From assembly GCF_007954365.1 (NCBI RefSeq), contig NZ_VOLO01000001.1:1-64000 (forward strand): 64,000 nt of DNA, written 5' to 3'. Positions 25,400 to 33,903 of the stretch are shown here, piece by piece (position 1 is the first letter of the stretch; the number at the start of each line of letters is the position of its first letter). The DNA comes from Frigoribacterium sp. ACAM 257 (lineage in GTDB: Bacteria; Actinomycetota; Actinomycetes; Actinomycetales; Microbacteriaceae). The notes below the pieces were generated by a model. That model made no database searches. It saw only the letters and a program-made list of their open reading frames with translations, and was not told the origin of the DNA. A program made the position numbers and the translations under genes.

Positions 25400-26743
25400 C
25401 TACGGGCCCGTCGGGGCGGTCGGCACCGAGGTCGCGGGCGACTCCGCATGGTGCTCCAGGGGCGTCACGCGCACCGTCGCGATGCGGTAGCCCTCCATGC
25501 GGACCACCTCCAGCACGGCGCCGTCGACAGCGATGGTGTCGCCGACGACCGCCAGTCGCCCGAGCGCGTCGAACACGTAGCCGCCGACGGTCTCGTACGG
25601 GCCGTCCGGCAGCGAGACGCCGGTCTCCTCCTCGAGCTCCTCGACGATCAGTCCGCCCTCGACCTCGCGGGTCTCGCCCGCCTCCAGCGTGCCCTCGCCG
25701 CGGTCGCCGGTGTCGTACTCGTCGTAGATCTCGCCGACGAGCTCCTCGAGCAGGTCCTCCAGGGTGACGATGCCGTCGGTGCCGCCGTACTCGTCGATGA
25801 CGACCGCGATCTGGTGCCCGTCGTCGCGCATCGTGCTGAGCGCCGCCAGCACCTTGGTCGTGCCGGGCAGCGCGAGGATCGGCCGCGTGATGTCGGCGAC
25901 GGTCGTCGCCTGCTCGCCGCCCGCCGCGGGCACGGACGCCATCAGGTCGCGGACGTGCACGAAGCCGAGCACGTCGTCGCGGCTGACGCCGACCACGGGG
26001 TAGCGCGAGTGCGGCAGGGCCAGCACGGTGCGGTACCCGTCGCTGACGGACGAGTCGCCGGCGAGGAACGACACGTCCGGCCGCGGCCTCATCACCTCGG
26101 CGACGCGGCGGTCGTCGGCGTCGAGCACGTCGGCGAGGATGCTGCGGCTGTCGCGGTCGATCTCGCTCGTGTTCGAGATGATGTCGCGCACCTCGTCGGC
26201 CGAGACCTCGTCCTCCTTGCGGTCGGGGTCGAGCCCGAGGAGGCGCCCCACGGCGTTCGTGGACACCGACAGCAGCCAGATGACCGGCCGCATCAGCCGG
26301 GCGAGGGCGTTCAGCGGCGGCGCGAGCGTCTTCGTGAACGCGACGGACTTCTGCATCGCGAGCCGCTTCGGCACCAGCTCGCCGAACACGAGCGAGAGGT
26401 ACGCGACCACGAGCGTCATGCCGATCAGGGCGACGGTCGACGCGACGCTCTCGGTCAGGCCGAGGGCCACGAGGCCCGGCACGAGGTCGGGCGCGATCGT
26501 CGAGGCGCCGTAGGCGGACGAGAAGAAGCCGGCCAGGGTGACGCCGATCTGCACCGCCGAGAGGAACGTGTTCGGGTTGCGGACGAGCTGCCCGATCTTG
26601 CGGCCGCGGTCGCCGCCGGCCTCGATCGCCCGCACCTGGCTGTCGCGGAGGGTCACGATCGCCATCTCGGTGCCCGCGAACACCCCGCCGATCAGCACGA
26701 AGACGACGACGAGGCCGATGTTGAGCAGGGTGTCCGTGTCCAT
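25400..26743 (-). CDS. CNNM/CorC-family membrane protein (hemolysin-C-like)
   Basis: 447 residues from the ATG at 26743. N-terminal DUF21 membrane domain (about 1-190, with FAGTEMAIVTLR and FGELVPKRLA), paired CBS domains (about 205-330; MRPRPDV, VVIDEYGGTDGIVTLEDLLEE), and a C-terminal CorC_HlyC domain (about 345-430). The family is linked to magnesium/cobalt or sodium efflux; hemolytic action is historical naming. The frame is open upstream to 26809 but the natural start is MDTDTLL, with a weak ribosome site. Confidence 0.88.
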   Translation of the reverse strand: MDTDTLLNIGLVVVFVLIGGVFAGTEMAIVTLRDSQVRAIEAGGDRGRKIGQLVRNPNTFLSAVQIGVTLAGFFSSAYGASTIAPDLVPGLVALGLTESVASTVALIGMTLVVAYLSLVFGELVPKRLAMQKSVAFTKTLAPPLNALARLMRPVIWLLSVSTNAVGRLLGLDPDRKEDEVSADEVRDIISNTSEIDRDSRSILADVLDADDRRVAEVMRPRPDVSFLAGDSSVSDGYRTVLALPHSRYPVVGVSRDDVLGFVHVRDLMASVPAAGGEQATTVADITRPILALPGTTKVLAALSTMRDDGHQIAVVIDEYGGTDGIVTLEDLLEELVGEIYDEYDTGDRGEGTLEAGETREVEGGLIVEELEEETGVSLPDGPYETVGGYVFDALGRLAVVGDTIAVDGAVLEVVRMEGYRIATVRVTPLEHHAESPATSVPTAPTGP

Positions 26744-26867
26744 GCGCCAGATTCTGTCGGCGCAGGCCGGGAGATCACCTCGAACGTGCGCGAGGTGCAG
26801 GGTCTGCACGCTGTGTGCGTCTGTGGGTCGCGAGGCGCGCCTCCTCGGCCAGGTCTGTCGCCCTAGG

Positions 26868-26926
26868 CGACGCGAAGGCGACGAACCGACGTGATCTTCC
26901 GCGTCGGTTCGTCGCCCTCGCGTCGG
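26868..26926. repeat. Hairpin family D, copy 1
   Basis: CGACGCGAAGGCGACGAACC... pairs with its near-perfect complement (26902-26926); stem of about 24 bp with one mismatch. The loop GTGATCTTCCG is almost identical to that of the copy at 27906 (GTGATGTTCCG). It lies downstream of the glyoxalase-like gene. Confidence 0.88.
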
Positions 26927-26969
26927 GACCCGGCCCGAGTCGGCGAGGAGGCGCGGGAGAGGAGGCGCG

Positions 26970-27338
26970 TCAGGCTCGGTCGTGCAGGGTCACGTGGTAC
27001 CCGTCGGGGTCGGCGAACGTGAAGGTGCGGCCGAAGGGACCGTCGATCGGCTCGGCGACGACGGGGACGCCCGCCTCGACCAGTGCGTCGTGGATCGACT
27101 GCACGTCGGTGGCGTGCAGCCAGAGCGCGACGCCGAGGCCGGGCTGGGCGACGGAGTCGAGGTCGGTGCCCGGCAGGAGGCCGCGCAGCGCGAAGGCGAT
27201 CGGCGTCGTGGTGAACACGACGGCGTGCGGCGGGCCGGCGGGCGAGCGGACGAGGCCGAGGTGCGTCTCGTAGAACGCCCGGGAGGCGTCGAGATCGCGG
27301 ACCTGGAGGGAGACGAAGTCGGGGCCGGTGACGGGCAT
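26970..27338 (-). CDS. Glyoxalase/VOC-family protein
   Basis: 122 residues. Typical vicinal-oxygen-chelate fold with two beta-alpha-beta-beta-beta units: FVSLQVRDLDASRAFYETHLGL at the start and FTFADPDGYHVTLHD at the end, the latter ending in the usual DPDG motif. Divergent from a MarR gene with two operator-like palindromes between, so probably induced by the MarR ligand. Reaction (dioxygenase, isomerase or resistance) not evident. Confidence 0.85.
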   Translation of the reverse strand: MPVTGPDFVSLQVRDLDASRAFYETHLGLVRSPAGPPHAVVFTTTPIAFALRGLLPGTDLDSVAQPGLGVALWLHATDVQSIHDALVEAGVPVVAEPIDGPFGRTFTFADPDGYHVTLHDRA

Positions 27339-27380
27339 GGGAGCTCCTGTGGGGATCGATGGTGAGGGAGGTGGTCGTTG

Positions 27381-27396
27381 TGTCAGTCTTCTGACA
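27381..27396. promoter_or_regulatory. MarR operator, site 1
   Basis: TGTCAGTCTTCTGACA: 6-bp perfect arms around four bases, between the divergent VOC and MarR genes. Confidence 0.7.
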
Positions 27397-27408
27397 TCGC
27401 TGACGGTA

Positions 27409-27424
27409 TGTCAAGATGCTGACA
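27409..27424. promoter_or_regulatory. MarR operator, site 2, touching the MarR start codon
   Basis: TGTCAAGATGCTGACA has the same TGTCA/TGACA arms as site 1. It ends on the A of the ATG at 27424 and overlaps the possible leaderless -10 CAAGAT, so binding should block the MarR gene itself. Confidence 0.65.
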
Positions 27425-27873
27425 TGAGTCAAGGCATCGACCTCGAGACGTCGCTCGGCTACCTGCTCAAGGAGGCGTCCAGCGCCCTGCGGTCGGCGAT
27501 GGAGGAGGTGCTCCGACCGCTCGGCATGACGGTCACGCACTACTCGTGCCTCGAGCTGCTCGCGCAGCGCCCCGGCCTGTCGAACTCGGAGCTCGCCCGC
27601 GGGGCCTTCGTCACCCGGCAGTCGATGAACGTCCTGCTCCAGGCGCTGGAGCGAGAGGGGTCGGTGACGCGGCCGTCGGAGGCGCCGGTCGGCAAGGCCC
27701 TGCCCGCTCGCCTGACGCCCGCGGGTCGACGGCGTCTCGCGGCGGCGACCGCGGCGGTGCGCGGCGTCGAGCTGCGGATGCTCTCGGGCATGAGCGAGGC
27801 CGACCGGCCCGTCGCCCGCAGGCTGCTCCGCAGCATGGTCGAGTCGCTGCGCGAGTCGACGCGCGACGCTTGA
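27424..27873 (+). CDS. MarR-family regulator
   Basis: 149 residues. Winged-helix core: YSCLELLAQRPGLSNSELARG, FVTRQSMNVLLQALEREG and the wing TRPSEAPVGKALPARLTPAG. The ATG at 27424 lies inside operator site 2 and has no Shine-Dalgarno, so a leaderless, autoregulated transcript is likely. The divergent VOC gene is the probable target. Convergent with the surface-protein gene at 27983 across hairpin family D copy 2. Confidence 0.88.
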   Translation: MSQGIDLETSLGYLLKEASSALRSAMEEVLRPLGMTVTHYSCLELLAQRPGLSNSELARGAFVTRQSMNVLLQALEREGSVTRPSEAPVGKALPARLTPAGRRRLAAATAAVRGVELRMLSGMSEADRPVARRLLRSMVESLRESTRDA

Positions 27874-27905
27874 ATCTCCCGTCCTGACCAGGACCCCGCG
27901 CCGAA

Positions 27906-27963
27906 CGACGCGAGAGCGACGAACCTCCGTGATGTTCCGGGGAGGTTCGTCGCTCTCGCGTCG
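27906..27963. terminator. Hairpin family D, copy 2 (23-bp perfect arms), probable bidirectional terminator
   Basis: Arms 27906-27928 and 27941-27963 are perfectly complementary (CGACGCGAGAGCGACGAACC at the left), with loop GTGATGTTCCGG. It lies between the stops of two convergent genes. Compare copy 1 at 26868 and the half copy at 18994. Confidence 0.85.
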
Positions 27964-27982
27964 GTGAGGCTCGTGCCGAGGG

Positions 27983-29341
27983 TCAGACCCGGCGTCGGAG
28001 GCGCGCAGCCGTCGCGAGGACCCCGCCGAGGAGCAGCGCCAGGGCGGCGATCCCGGCGGGCAGTGCGGACTCCGTGCCCGTGTAGGCGAGCGACCCGCCC
28101 CGGGTCGCGACCACGGTGTTGACCGGGGCCCCGGTCGGCCCGGCGGGCGTCACGACCGGCGCTGCGGCCGCGGCGGCCGAGACGGTGAAGGGCACGACGT
28201 CGGCGGGCACGGAGGTGTCGGACGTCTCGGTGTCGATCACGACGGCCGTGGTGCCGAAGTCGCCGGCGGGCAGCACGAAGCGGGCCGAGAAGGTGCCGTC
28301 GGCGGCGATCGGCACGAGCGCCGAGGCAGGTCCCTCCGAGGCCGTGTACTCGACCGGCTCCCGGTCGAAGAAGTCCTCGTCGGGGGCGGCCTCGGCCTGC
28401 TCCGCCGTCGTGACGAGCGAGGTCAGGTCGGCTGCCGCCTCCTCGGCAGGTGCGTCGGCAGCCGCGTCGGACGACGACTGGCCGGTGCCGAACGCGAAGC
28501 CGAAGCCGACCTCGACGTCGTCCGGTGCGCCGACGACCACGACGGCTGCCTGCCCGGGCACCCCGCCGGAGCCCGAGACTGTCACGATGCCGGCGGTGGC
28601 GCCGACGGGAGCGACGACGACCGGGGCCGGGATCGGGTCCGTGACGGCCACCTCCGTGCTGCTGGCGTTGCCGTGCGCGTCGGTCACCGTCACCGTCAGG
28701 GTGCCGAGGGGGAGGTCGGCCGGGACCTCGACGTCGAAGTACGCCGTGCCGCTGGTGTCGAAGACGAACGGCAGCTGGCTCGGGTAGACGGTGAAGACGT
28801 CGTCGGTCGAGACCGCGTCGCCGTCGACGCGCGCCGAGACGGCGTCTCCGGCCGTGAAGCCCTGCGTGAAGACGGAGAACGCCGAGCCGGGGTGGGCGGC
28901 GCCGGGGTAGACCTCGACGCTCGGCTCGACCTCGGGAGCGACGACCACGACGGTGCCGGCTCCCTGGGTCGTCGGGGCGGAGGCGTCGGGGGCGGCGGCG
29001 GAGCCGGGCTGGGCGGCGGCGGCCGTCGGGGCGGGACGCTGGCCGACCGCCGTGTTGCCCGTCGCGGTGCCGGAGGTCGGGCTCAGGGGCGATGCAGGAG
29101 CCGGGGTGGCGGGATCGGCCGGCGTCGCAGCCGCGTCCGTGCCGGACGGGTCAGCGGCGGGCGTCGGGTCGGCGCCGACGACCGGGGCCGTGGTGTCGGC
29201 GGCCACGGTCGGCGCGGAGGCGGCGGGGGCGGCGGGGGCGGCGGGGGCGTCGTCGGCGAAGGCGGCTGCGGGCACGAGGACGAGCGCGGCGGTGAGGGCT
29301 GCGGCGCCCGCGGACGTGCGGAGGCGGTGGGACGTGGTCAT
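27983..29341 (-). CDS. Secreted LAYTG-anchored surface protein
   Basis: 452 residues. Signal peptide (about 1-29, ending AAFA), a long Ala/Pro/Thr-rich low-complexity stalk (30-130), then two beta-rich modules (about 135-380) with DAHGNASSTEVAVTD and SGSGGVPGQAA, and a sorting signal LAYTG, hydrophobic helix and RLRRRV tail. Start at 29341 has GGGGAAG upstream. Probably covalently attached to the cell wall by a class E sortase. No known adhesin domain is recognised; function unknown. Confidence 0.8.
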   Translation of the reverse strand: MTTSHRLRTSAGAAALTAALVLVPAAAFADDAPAAPAAPAASAPTVAADTTAPVVGADPTPAADPSGTDAAATPADPATPAPASPLSPTSGTATGNTAVGQRPAPTAAAAQPGSAAAPDASAPTTQGAGTVVVVAPEVEPSVEVYPGAAHPGSAFSVFTQGFTAGDAVSARVDGDAVSTDDVFTVYPSQLPFVFDTSGTAYFDVEVPADLPLGTLTVTVTDAHGNASSTEVAVTDPIPAPVVVAPVGATAGIVTVSGSGGVPGQAAVVVVGAPDDVEVGFGFAFGTGQSSSDAAADAPAEEAAADLTSLVTTAEQAEAAPDEDFFDREPVEYTASEGPASALVPIAADGTFSARFVLPAGDFGTTAVVIDTETSDTSVPADVVPFTVSAAAAAAPVVTPAGPTGAPVNTVVATRGGSLAYTGTESALPAGIAALALLLGGVLATAARLRRRV

Positions 29342-29535
29342 GTGGTCTTCCCCAGGGAGCAGGACGCCTCGGGCGGGCGCCGTCTCGCTGACAGTAGGGT
29401 GCACCGACCCGTCGGCACGGGCCCCCGAACGAGCCGGAGCGGTCGCCGTGACCAGATCGTTGCAGGAACGTCCCCCGTCCCTGCGGCCGCGGGGGACGTG
29501 TCTCGGTGTCGAGCCATCGGGTTGCGGTCTCCTGC

Positions 29536-29554
29536 TAAGGGTAGGCTAACCTCA
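29536..29554 (+). promoter_or_regulatory. DtxR/IdeR iron box
   Basis: TAAGGGTAGGCTAACCTCA matches the consensus TTAGGTTAGGCTAACCTAA at 16 of 19 positions. It overlaps the likely -10 TAACCT (29547-29552) eight bases before the GTG at 29561, so iron-loaded repressor would block the siderophore importer operon. The gap 29342-29535 before it holds no gene. Confidence 0.85.
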
Positions 29555-29560
29555 ATTCTC

Positions 29561-30499
29561 GTGACCTCGACCGATGTGGCCCTCGTGCCGCCCGCCTCCT
29601 CGGCCCAGCCTGCCGACGCGCAGGCCGCCCCGTCGCTGCCGGGCGCGCAGGCTGAGCCGACCGCCCTCGTGGCCGACGGGGTCACGGTCTCGTACGGCGC
29701 CTCCGACGTGGTGCACGACGCCCGGCTCGAGCTGCGGCCCGGCCGGGTCACCGCCCTCGTCGGGCCCAACGGCAGCGGCAAGTCGACGCTGCTCCGCACC
29801 GCCGCCCGGCTGCAGCGGGCTCGTGCGGGGACCCTGTCGCTCGAGCACCCGCAGCAGCAGCAGCCCGGCACGGCGCAGCCGACCGACGGCCTCGCCCTCT
29901 CGGTGCGCGATTTCGCCCGACACGTCGCCCTCCTCACGCAGGGCCGCCCGGTGCCGAGCGGCCTGAGCGTGCGCGACGTCGTCGAGTTCGGCCGCTACCC
30001 GCACCGCGGTCGCTGGGGCAGGGCCGACCAGGGAGGCGCGGCGGCCGTCGACCGGGCACTGCAGCTCACCGGGGTGGCCGACCTCGCCGAGCGCGGCGTC
30101 GACCAGCTCTCGGGCGGACAGCTGCAACGGGTCTGGCTCGCCAGCTGCCTCGCCCAGCAGACCGGCGTGCTGCTGCTCGACGAGCCCACCACCTACCTCG
30201 ACCTCCGCTACCAGGTCGAGCTGCTCGACCTGGTGCGCGATCTCGCCGACGAGTCGCAGATCGCCGTGGGCGTCGTGCTGCACGACCTCGACCAGGCCGC
30301 GGCGCTCGCCGACACGGTCGTGCTGCTGCACGAGGGCCGCGTCCGCGCGACGGGCACCCCGGCCGAGGTGCTGACGCCCCGCCTCCTCTCCGAGGTCTGG
30401 GGCATCGACGTCGAGGTCGACACCGATCCCTCCACCGGCCGGCTCCGCACCCGCGCGGTCGCTCGCCACCACACCAGAACCGAGAGGCTCCACCCATGA
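29561..30499 (+). CDS. Iron-siderophore ABC importer ATPase (FepC/FecE type)
   Basis: 312 residues from the GTG at 29561. Walker A GPNGSGKST, signature LSGGQLQRVWLA, Walker B LLLDEPTTYLD and the H-loop. An N-terminal extension of about 35 residues rich in Ala/Pro is unusual. The open frame runs further upstream, but the iron box and -10 sit just before 29561, and no ribosome site is found, so a leaderless GTG start is chosen. First of three genes: ATPase, binding lipoprotein, fused permease. The next ATG overlaps its stop. Confidence 0.88.
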   Translation: MTSTDVALVPPASSAQPADAQAAPSLPGAQAEPTALVADGVTVSYGASDVVHDARLELRPGRVTALVGPNGSGKSTLLRTAARLQRARAGTLSLEHPQQQQPGTAQPTDGLALSVRDFARHVALLTQGRPVPSGLSVRDVVEFGRYPHRGRWGRADQGGAAAVDRALQLTGVADLAERGVDQLSGGQLQRVWLASCLAQQTGVLLLDEPTTYLDLRYQVELLDLVRDLADESQIAVGVVLHDLDQAAALADTVVLLHEGRVRATGTPAEVLTPRLLSEVWGIDVEVDTDPSTGRLRTRAVARHHTRTERLHP

Positions 30500-31500
30500 C
30501 CAGCAGACGACGCGTCCTCGCCGTCACCGCCCTCGCCGCCTCGGCGGCCCTCGCACTCGCCGGCTGCGGCACCACCGAGGAGGCGGCCGGCGGCTCGACC
30601 ACCGGCTCCGGCTCCGGCTCGGCCTCGGGCGAGCAGATCACCGTCACGGACGGCACGGGCACCGAGGTCACGCTCGACGGCCCGGCGACGAAGGTCGTCG
30701 GCACCGAGTGGAACGTCGTCGGCGACCTCGTCTCGCTCGGCGTCGAGCCCGTGGGCGTCGCCGACGTCGAGGGCTACGAGGCGTGGTCCTCGGCCGTGCC
30801 GCTGACGGGGGACCCGACCGACATCGGGACCCGGGGCGAGCCCAGCGTCGAGACCGTCGCCTCCTTGGCTCCCGACCTGATCGTCGCGACCACCGACCTG
30901 CCCGCGGACGCCGTCGAGCAGCTGCGCGACATCGCCCCGGTGCTGCAGGTCGTCTCGGCGGACGCGTCCGACCAGCTCGGCCAGATGACGACGAACTTCG
31001 AGATGATCGCCACGGCGACGGGCACCGAGGACGCCGCCCAGCAGGTGCTCGCCGACTACGAGCAGGCCGTGGCCGACGGCACGAAGGCGCTCGCCGACGC
31101 CGGGCTCGCCGGGACGCAGTTCGCCTTCGCCGACGGGTACGTCGACGCCGGCCAGGTGAGCATCCGCCCGTACGCGGCAGGCTCGTTGATCAGCGACGTC
31201 ACGACCGAGCTCGGCCTGGTCAACGCCTGGGCGCTCGAGGGCGACCCGGCCTACGGCCTCGCCTCCACCGACGTCGAGGGCCTCACGCAGCTGCCCGCCG
31301 ACACGCAGTTCCTGTACTTCTCGAACGCCGTCGACGGCGACCCGTTCGCCGACACGCTGTCGTCGAACGCCGTGTGGCAGTCGCTGCCGTTCGTGCAGTC
31401 GGGCGACGTGCACCGCCTGCCCGACGGCGTGTGGGTCTTCGGCGGACCTGCCTCGATGACGGCCTACGTGGACGCGCTCGTCGAGACCCTGACGGCCTGA
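30496..31500 (+). CDS. Iron-siderophore binding lipoprotein (FepB/FhuD type)
   Basis: 334 residues. Signal peptide ending in lipobox LAGC with Cys24, a Ser/Gly linker, then a two-lobed type III binding protein (about 50-334) with KVVGTEWNVVGDLVSLGVEPVG and VETVASLAPDLIVAT. The ATG overlaps the ATPase stop (ATGA). It captures a ferric siderophore outside the cell; hydroxamate or catecholate type cannot be told. Confidence 0.88.
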   Translation: MTSRRRVLAVTALAASAALALAGCGTTEEAAGGSTTGSGSGSASGEQITVTDGTGTEVTLDGPATKVVGTEWNVVGDLVSLGVEPVGVADVEGYEAWSSAVPLTGDPTDIGTRGEPSVETVASLAPDLIVATTDLPADAVEQLRDIAPVLQVVSADASDQLGQMTTNFEMIATATGTEDAAQQVLADYEQAVADGTKALADAGLAGTQFAFADGYVDAGQVSIRPYAAGSLISDVTTELGLVNAWALEGDPAYGLASTDVEGLTQLPADTQFLYFSNAVDGDPFADTLSSNAVWQSLPFVQSGDVHRLPDGVWVFGGPASMTAYVDALVETLTA

Positions 31501-31504
31501 CCCG

Positions 31505-33640
31505 GTGACCGTCACGGAGCCGGCGGCCGCCGCCGACGCGCGGCCCGTCGCCGACGCGTCGCCCGTCGCCGTAGGCCCGCAGGAGGCGCGGCTCACCGCC
31601 CCGCCCCGTGCCGGCCTCGGCGCCGTGGTCGTCGTCTTCGCGCTGGCGGCGGTCGTCGTGCTCCTCGCCCTCGTCGACGTCACGCAGGGCACCGCGGCCG
31701 TCGGTCCGCGCGAGGTGTGGCGGGCCCTGACCGGCTCCGCGGCTGCCGGTGACGCCTCCGTCGTCGTGGCGTCGCGCCTGCCGCGGATGGCGGCGGCGAT
31801 CCTCGTCGGCGTGGCCCTGGGCGCCGCAGGCGCGGCGTTGCAGACGGTCAGCCGCAACGTGCTTGCGTCGCCCGACACCCTGGCGGTGAACGCGGGCGCG
31901 TACGCGGCCCTCGCCGTCGCGTCGGTGACCGGTCTCTCGTTGCCGCTGGTCGCCTCCTCGGGGGTCGCCTTCGTCGGCGGGCTGCTCGCCGCGGGCGTCG
32001 TCCTCGCCCTGTCGGGGCTCGGCTCGGGATCGGTGCGGCTCGTGCTCGCGGGCAGCGCCCTGGCGCTCGGCCTGGCCAGCGTGACGAGCGCGCTGCTGCT
32101 GCTGTTCCCGCGCGAGACCGCGGGGCTCTACCAGTGGGGCCAGGGCAGCGTCGGGCAGAACGGCTTCTCGTCGGTGGCCCAGATGGCCCCGGTCGTGCTG
32201 GTCGGCCTCGCCGTCGTGCTGCTCATGACGCGCCGGCTCGACGCGCTCGGCCTCGGCGACGACGCGGCCCGGAGCGTCGGGGTCGACGTGCGGACCACGC
32301 GCGTCGTCACCGTCGTCGCGTCGGTGCTGCTCTCGGCCGGGGCGGTCACCGTCGCCGGGCCGATCGGCTTCGTCGGGCTCTGCGCGCCCGCGTTCGTGCG
32401 GCCGCTGCGTCGGCTCGTGCCGAGCGTCCGCCGCACGTGGGTCTTCGTGTCGCTCGCCGGGCTCGCCGGCGCCGCCGTGGTGCTCGCGTCGGACGTGCTG
32501 CTGCGCGCCGCGGTGGGGGCGGAGGCGTCGGTCCAGGTGCCGACCGGGATCGTCACGTCGATCGTCGGCGCGCTCGTGCTGGTGGCGCTGGCCTTCCGGG
32601 CCGCGGACCACGGCGGGTCGGCCCCGACCGAGCAGCACCGCGTCGTCTCGCGCCGCCGCGTCGTGCTGGTGCTCTCGGCGCTCGGAGTCGTGCTGGTCGG
32701 GGTGGCCGTCGCGGGCGTGCTGCTGGGCGACGCCGTGCTGCTGCTCGGCGACGTCGCGAACTGGGCCACCGGGCGTGCGGGGCCGGTCGTCGGCTACGTG
32801 CTCGACACCCGGGTGCCGCGCGTCGTCGCGGCGCTGCTGGCCGGGGCGGCGCTCGCCCTCGCCGGCGGACTCGTGCAGTCGGTGACGCGCAACCCGCTGG
32901 CCGAGCCGAGCATCCTCGGCGTCTCGGGGGGAGCCGGGCTCGGCGCCGTCGTCGCCGTGACCACCGTGCCCGCGATCTCGGGCTGGGGCGTCGCCGGCGC
33001 CGCGTTCGCCGGGGCCGTCGTCGCCGCGGTGGTCGTCTTCGGCCTCGCCTCGCGCGGGGGGTTCCCGCAGAACAGGCTCGTGCTGATCGGCGTCGGAGTC
33101 GCCGCCGCGACCGCCGCGGCCATCAGCCTGCTGATCGTCCTCACCGACCCCTTCAACGGCGCGAAGGCCCTGACCTGGCTGTCGGGCTCCACCTACGGAC
33201 GCTCGTTCGCGGACTCGGTCCCGGTCGCTCTCGTGCTGGTCGTCGGCCTGGTCGTCGCCGGTGCGAGCCACCGTCGCCTCGACCTCGTCGCCCTCGACGA
33301 CGACACCCCTCGGCTGCTCGGCGTCTCGCTCTCGCGATCGCGCCTCCTCTTCTTGTCGCTTGCCGTGCTCCTCACCGCCGCCGCGGTCGCCGCCGTCGGC
33401 GTGGTCGGGTTCGTCGGGCTGGTCGCCCCGCACGCCGCCCGCGCCCTCGTCGGGGCCCGGCACGCCCGCGTGCTGCCCGTCGCCGTCGTGCTCGGCGCGG
33501 CCCTCGTCGGCCTCGCGGACGTGCTCGGCCGCACCGTCATCGCCCCGGCGCAGCTGGGCGCGGGGCTGCTCACGGCCCTCATCGGCACGCCGTACTTCGT
33601 GTGGCTGCTCTGGCGTGGCCGCGCCGCCCGCCAGCGCTGA
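31505..33640 (+). CDS. Fused iron-siderophore permease (FhuB-like, two FecCD domains)
   Basis: 711 residues. Two tandem FecCD/BtuC permease domains (about 40-345 and 385-705), each with about nine or ten helices and the motif G..LQ..TRNPLA/RNVLASPD. Such a double permease is known from FhuB of E. coli (660 residues), so it serves as both membrane subunits. GTG start four bases after the previous stop. The third and last gene of the operon under the iron box. Confidence 0.88.
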   Translation: MTVTEPAAAADARPVADASPVAVGPQEARLTAPPRAGLGAVVVVFALAAVVVLLALVDVTQGTAAVGPREVWRALTGSAAAGDASVVVASRLPRMAAAILVGVALGAAGAALQTVSRNVLASPDTLAVNAGAYAALAVASVTGLSLPLVASSGVAFVGGLLAAGVVLALSGLGSGSVRLVLAGSALALGLASVTSALLLLFPRETAGLYQWGQGSVGQNGFSSVAQMAPVVLVGLAVVLLMTRRLDALGLGDDAARSVGVDVRTTRVVTVVASVLLSAGAVTVAGPIGFVGLCAPAFVRPLRRLVPSVRRTWVFVSLAGLAGAAVVLASDVLLRAAVGAEASVQVPTGIVTSIVGALVLVALAFRAADHGGSAPTEQHRVVSRRRVVLVLSALGVVLVGVAVAGVLLGDAVLLLGDVANWATGRAGPVVGYVLDTRVPRVVAALLAGAALALAGGLVQSVTRNPLAEPSILGVSGGAGLGAVVAVTTVPAISGWGVAGAAFAGAVVAAVVVFGLASRGGFPQNRLVLIGVGVAAATAAAISLLIVLTDPFNGAKALTWLSGSTYGRSFADSVPVALVLVVGLVVAGASHRRLDLVALDDDTPRLLGVSLSRSRLLFLSLAVLLTAAAVAAVGVVGFVGLVAPHAARALVGARHARVLPVAVVLGAALVGLADVLGRTVIAPAQLGAGLLTALIGTPYFVWLLWRGRAARQR

Positions 33641-33689
33641 CACGCTCTCTCTCCGCCTCCTGTCCCTCCTCCCGTCTCTGTCACCACCC

Positions 33690-33741
33690 AGTGGTCCCAA
33701 TTGGGCCCTGCCGGTCGTCTGGACGACAGTTCCTGACCACT
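33690..33741. repeat. 52-bp element, family E, unit 1
   Basis: Begins AGTGGTC and ends GACCACT. It carries the palindrome CCAATTGG, then GCCCTGCCGGTC. Unit 2 (33783-33834) has the same length and design. It lies between the permease and photolyase genes. Confidence 0.85.
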
Positions 33742-33782
33742 CGGCCGGGCTGGGCGTCGAGACGCCCGACGGCGGCTAGCCG

Positions 33783-33834
33783 AGTGGTCCGAATTCGGCC
33801 CTGCCGGTCCTCTCGCCGACAGATGCTGACCACT
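33783..33834. repeat. 52-bp element, family E, unit 2
   Basis: Same ends as unit 1 and about 80 percent identical, but the palindrome is CGAATTCG instead of CCAATTGG: both arms changed together. A small hairpin GGGCGTC/GACGCCC lies between the units. Confidence 0.85.
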
Positions 33835-33891
33835 CGGCGAGGCGGCGGCGTCAGACGGCGCACAGCCGGGGGCGTTGTCGGAGGTGGAGCG

Positions 33892-33897
33892 TAGGTT
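33892..33897 (+). promoter_or_regulatory. -10 element TAGGTT of the photolyase gene
   Basis: TAGGTT, six bases, then the ATG at 33904; no ribosome site, so leaderless. Confidence 0.5.
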
Positions 33898-33903
33898 CCG
33901 GGC

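Noticed and set aside
31283-33700. Minus-strand frame of 805 codons opposite the siderophore permease
   Set aside because: Composition typical of an antisense frame in high-GC DNA; the permease on the plus strand is well supported.
33690-33834. Possible CRISPR array
   Set aside because: Only two units, related to each other by inverted-repeat ends, no set of equal-length unique spacers and no cas genes.
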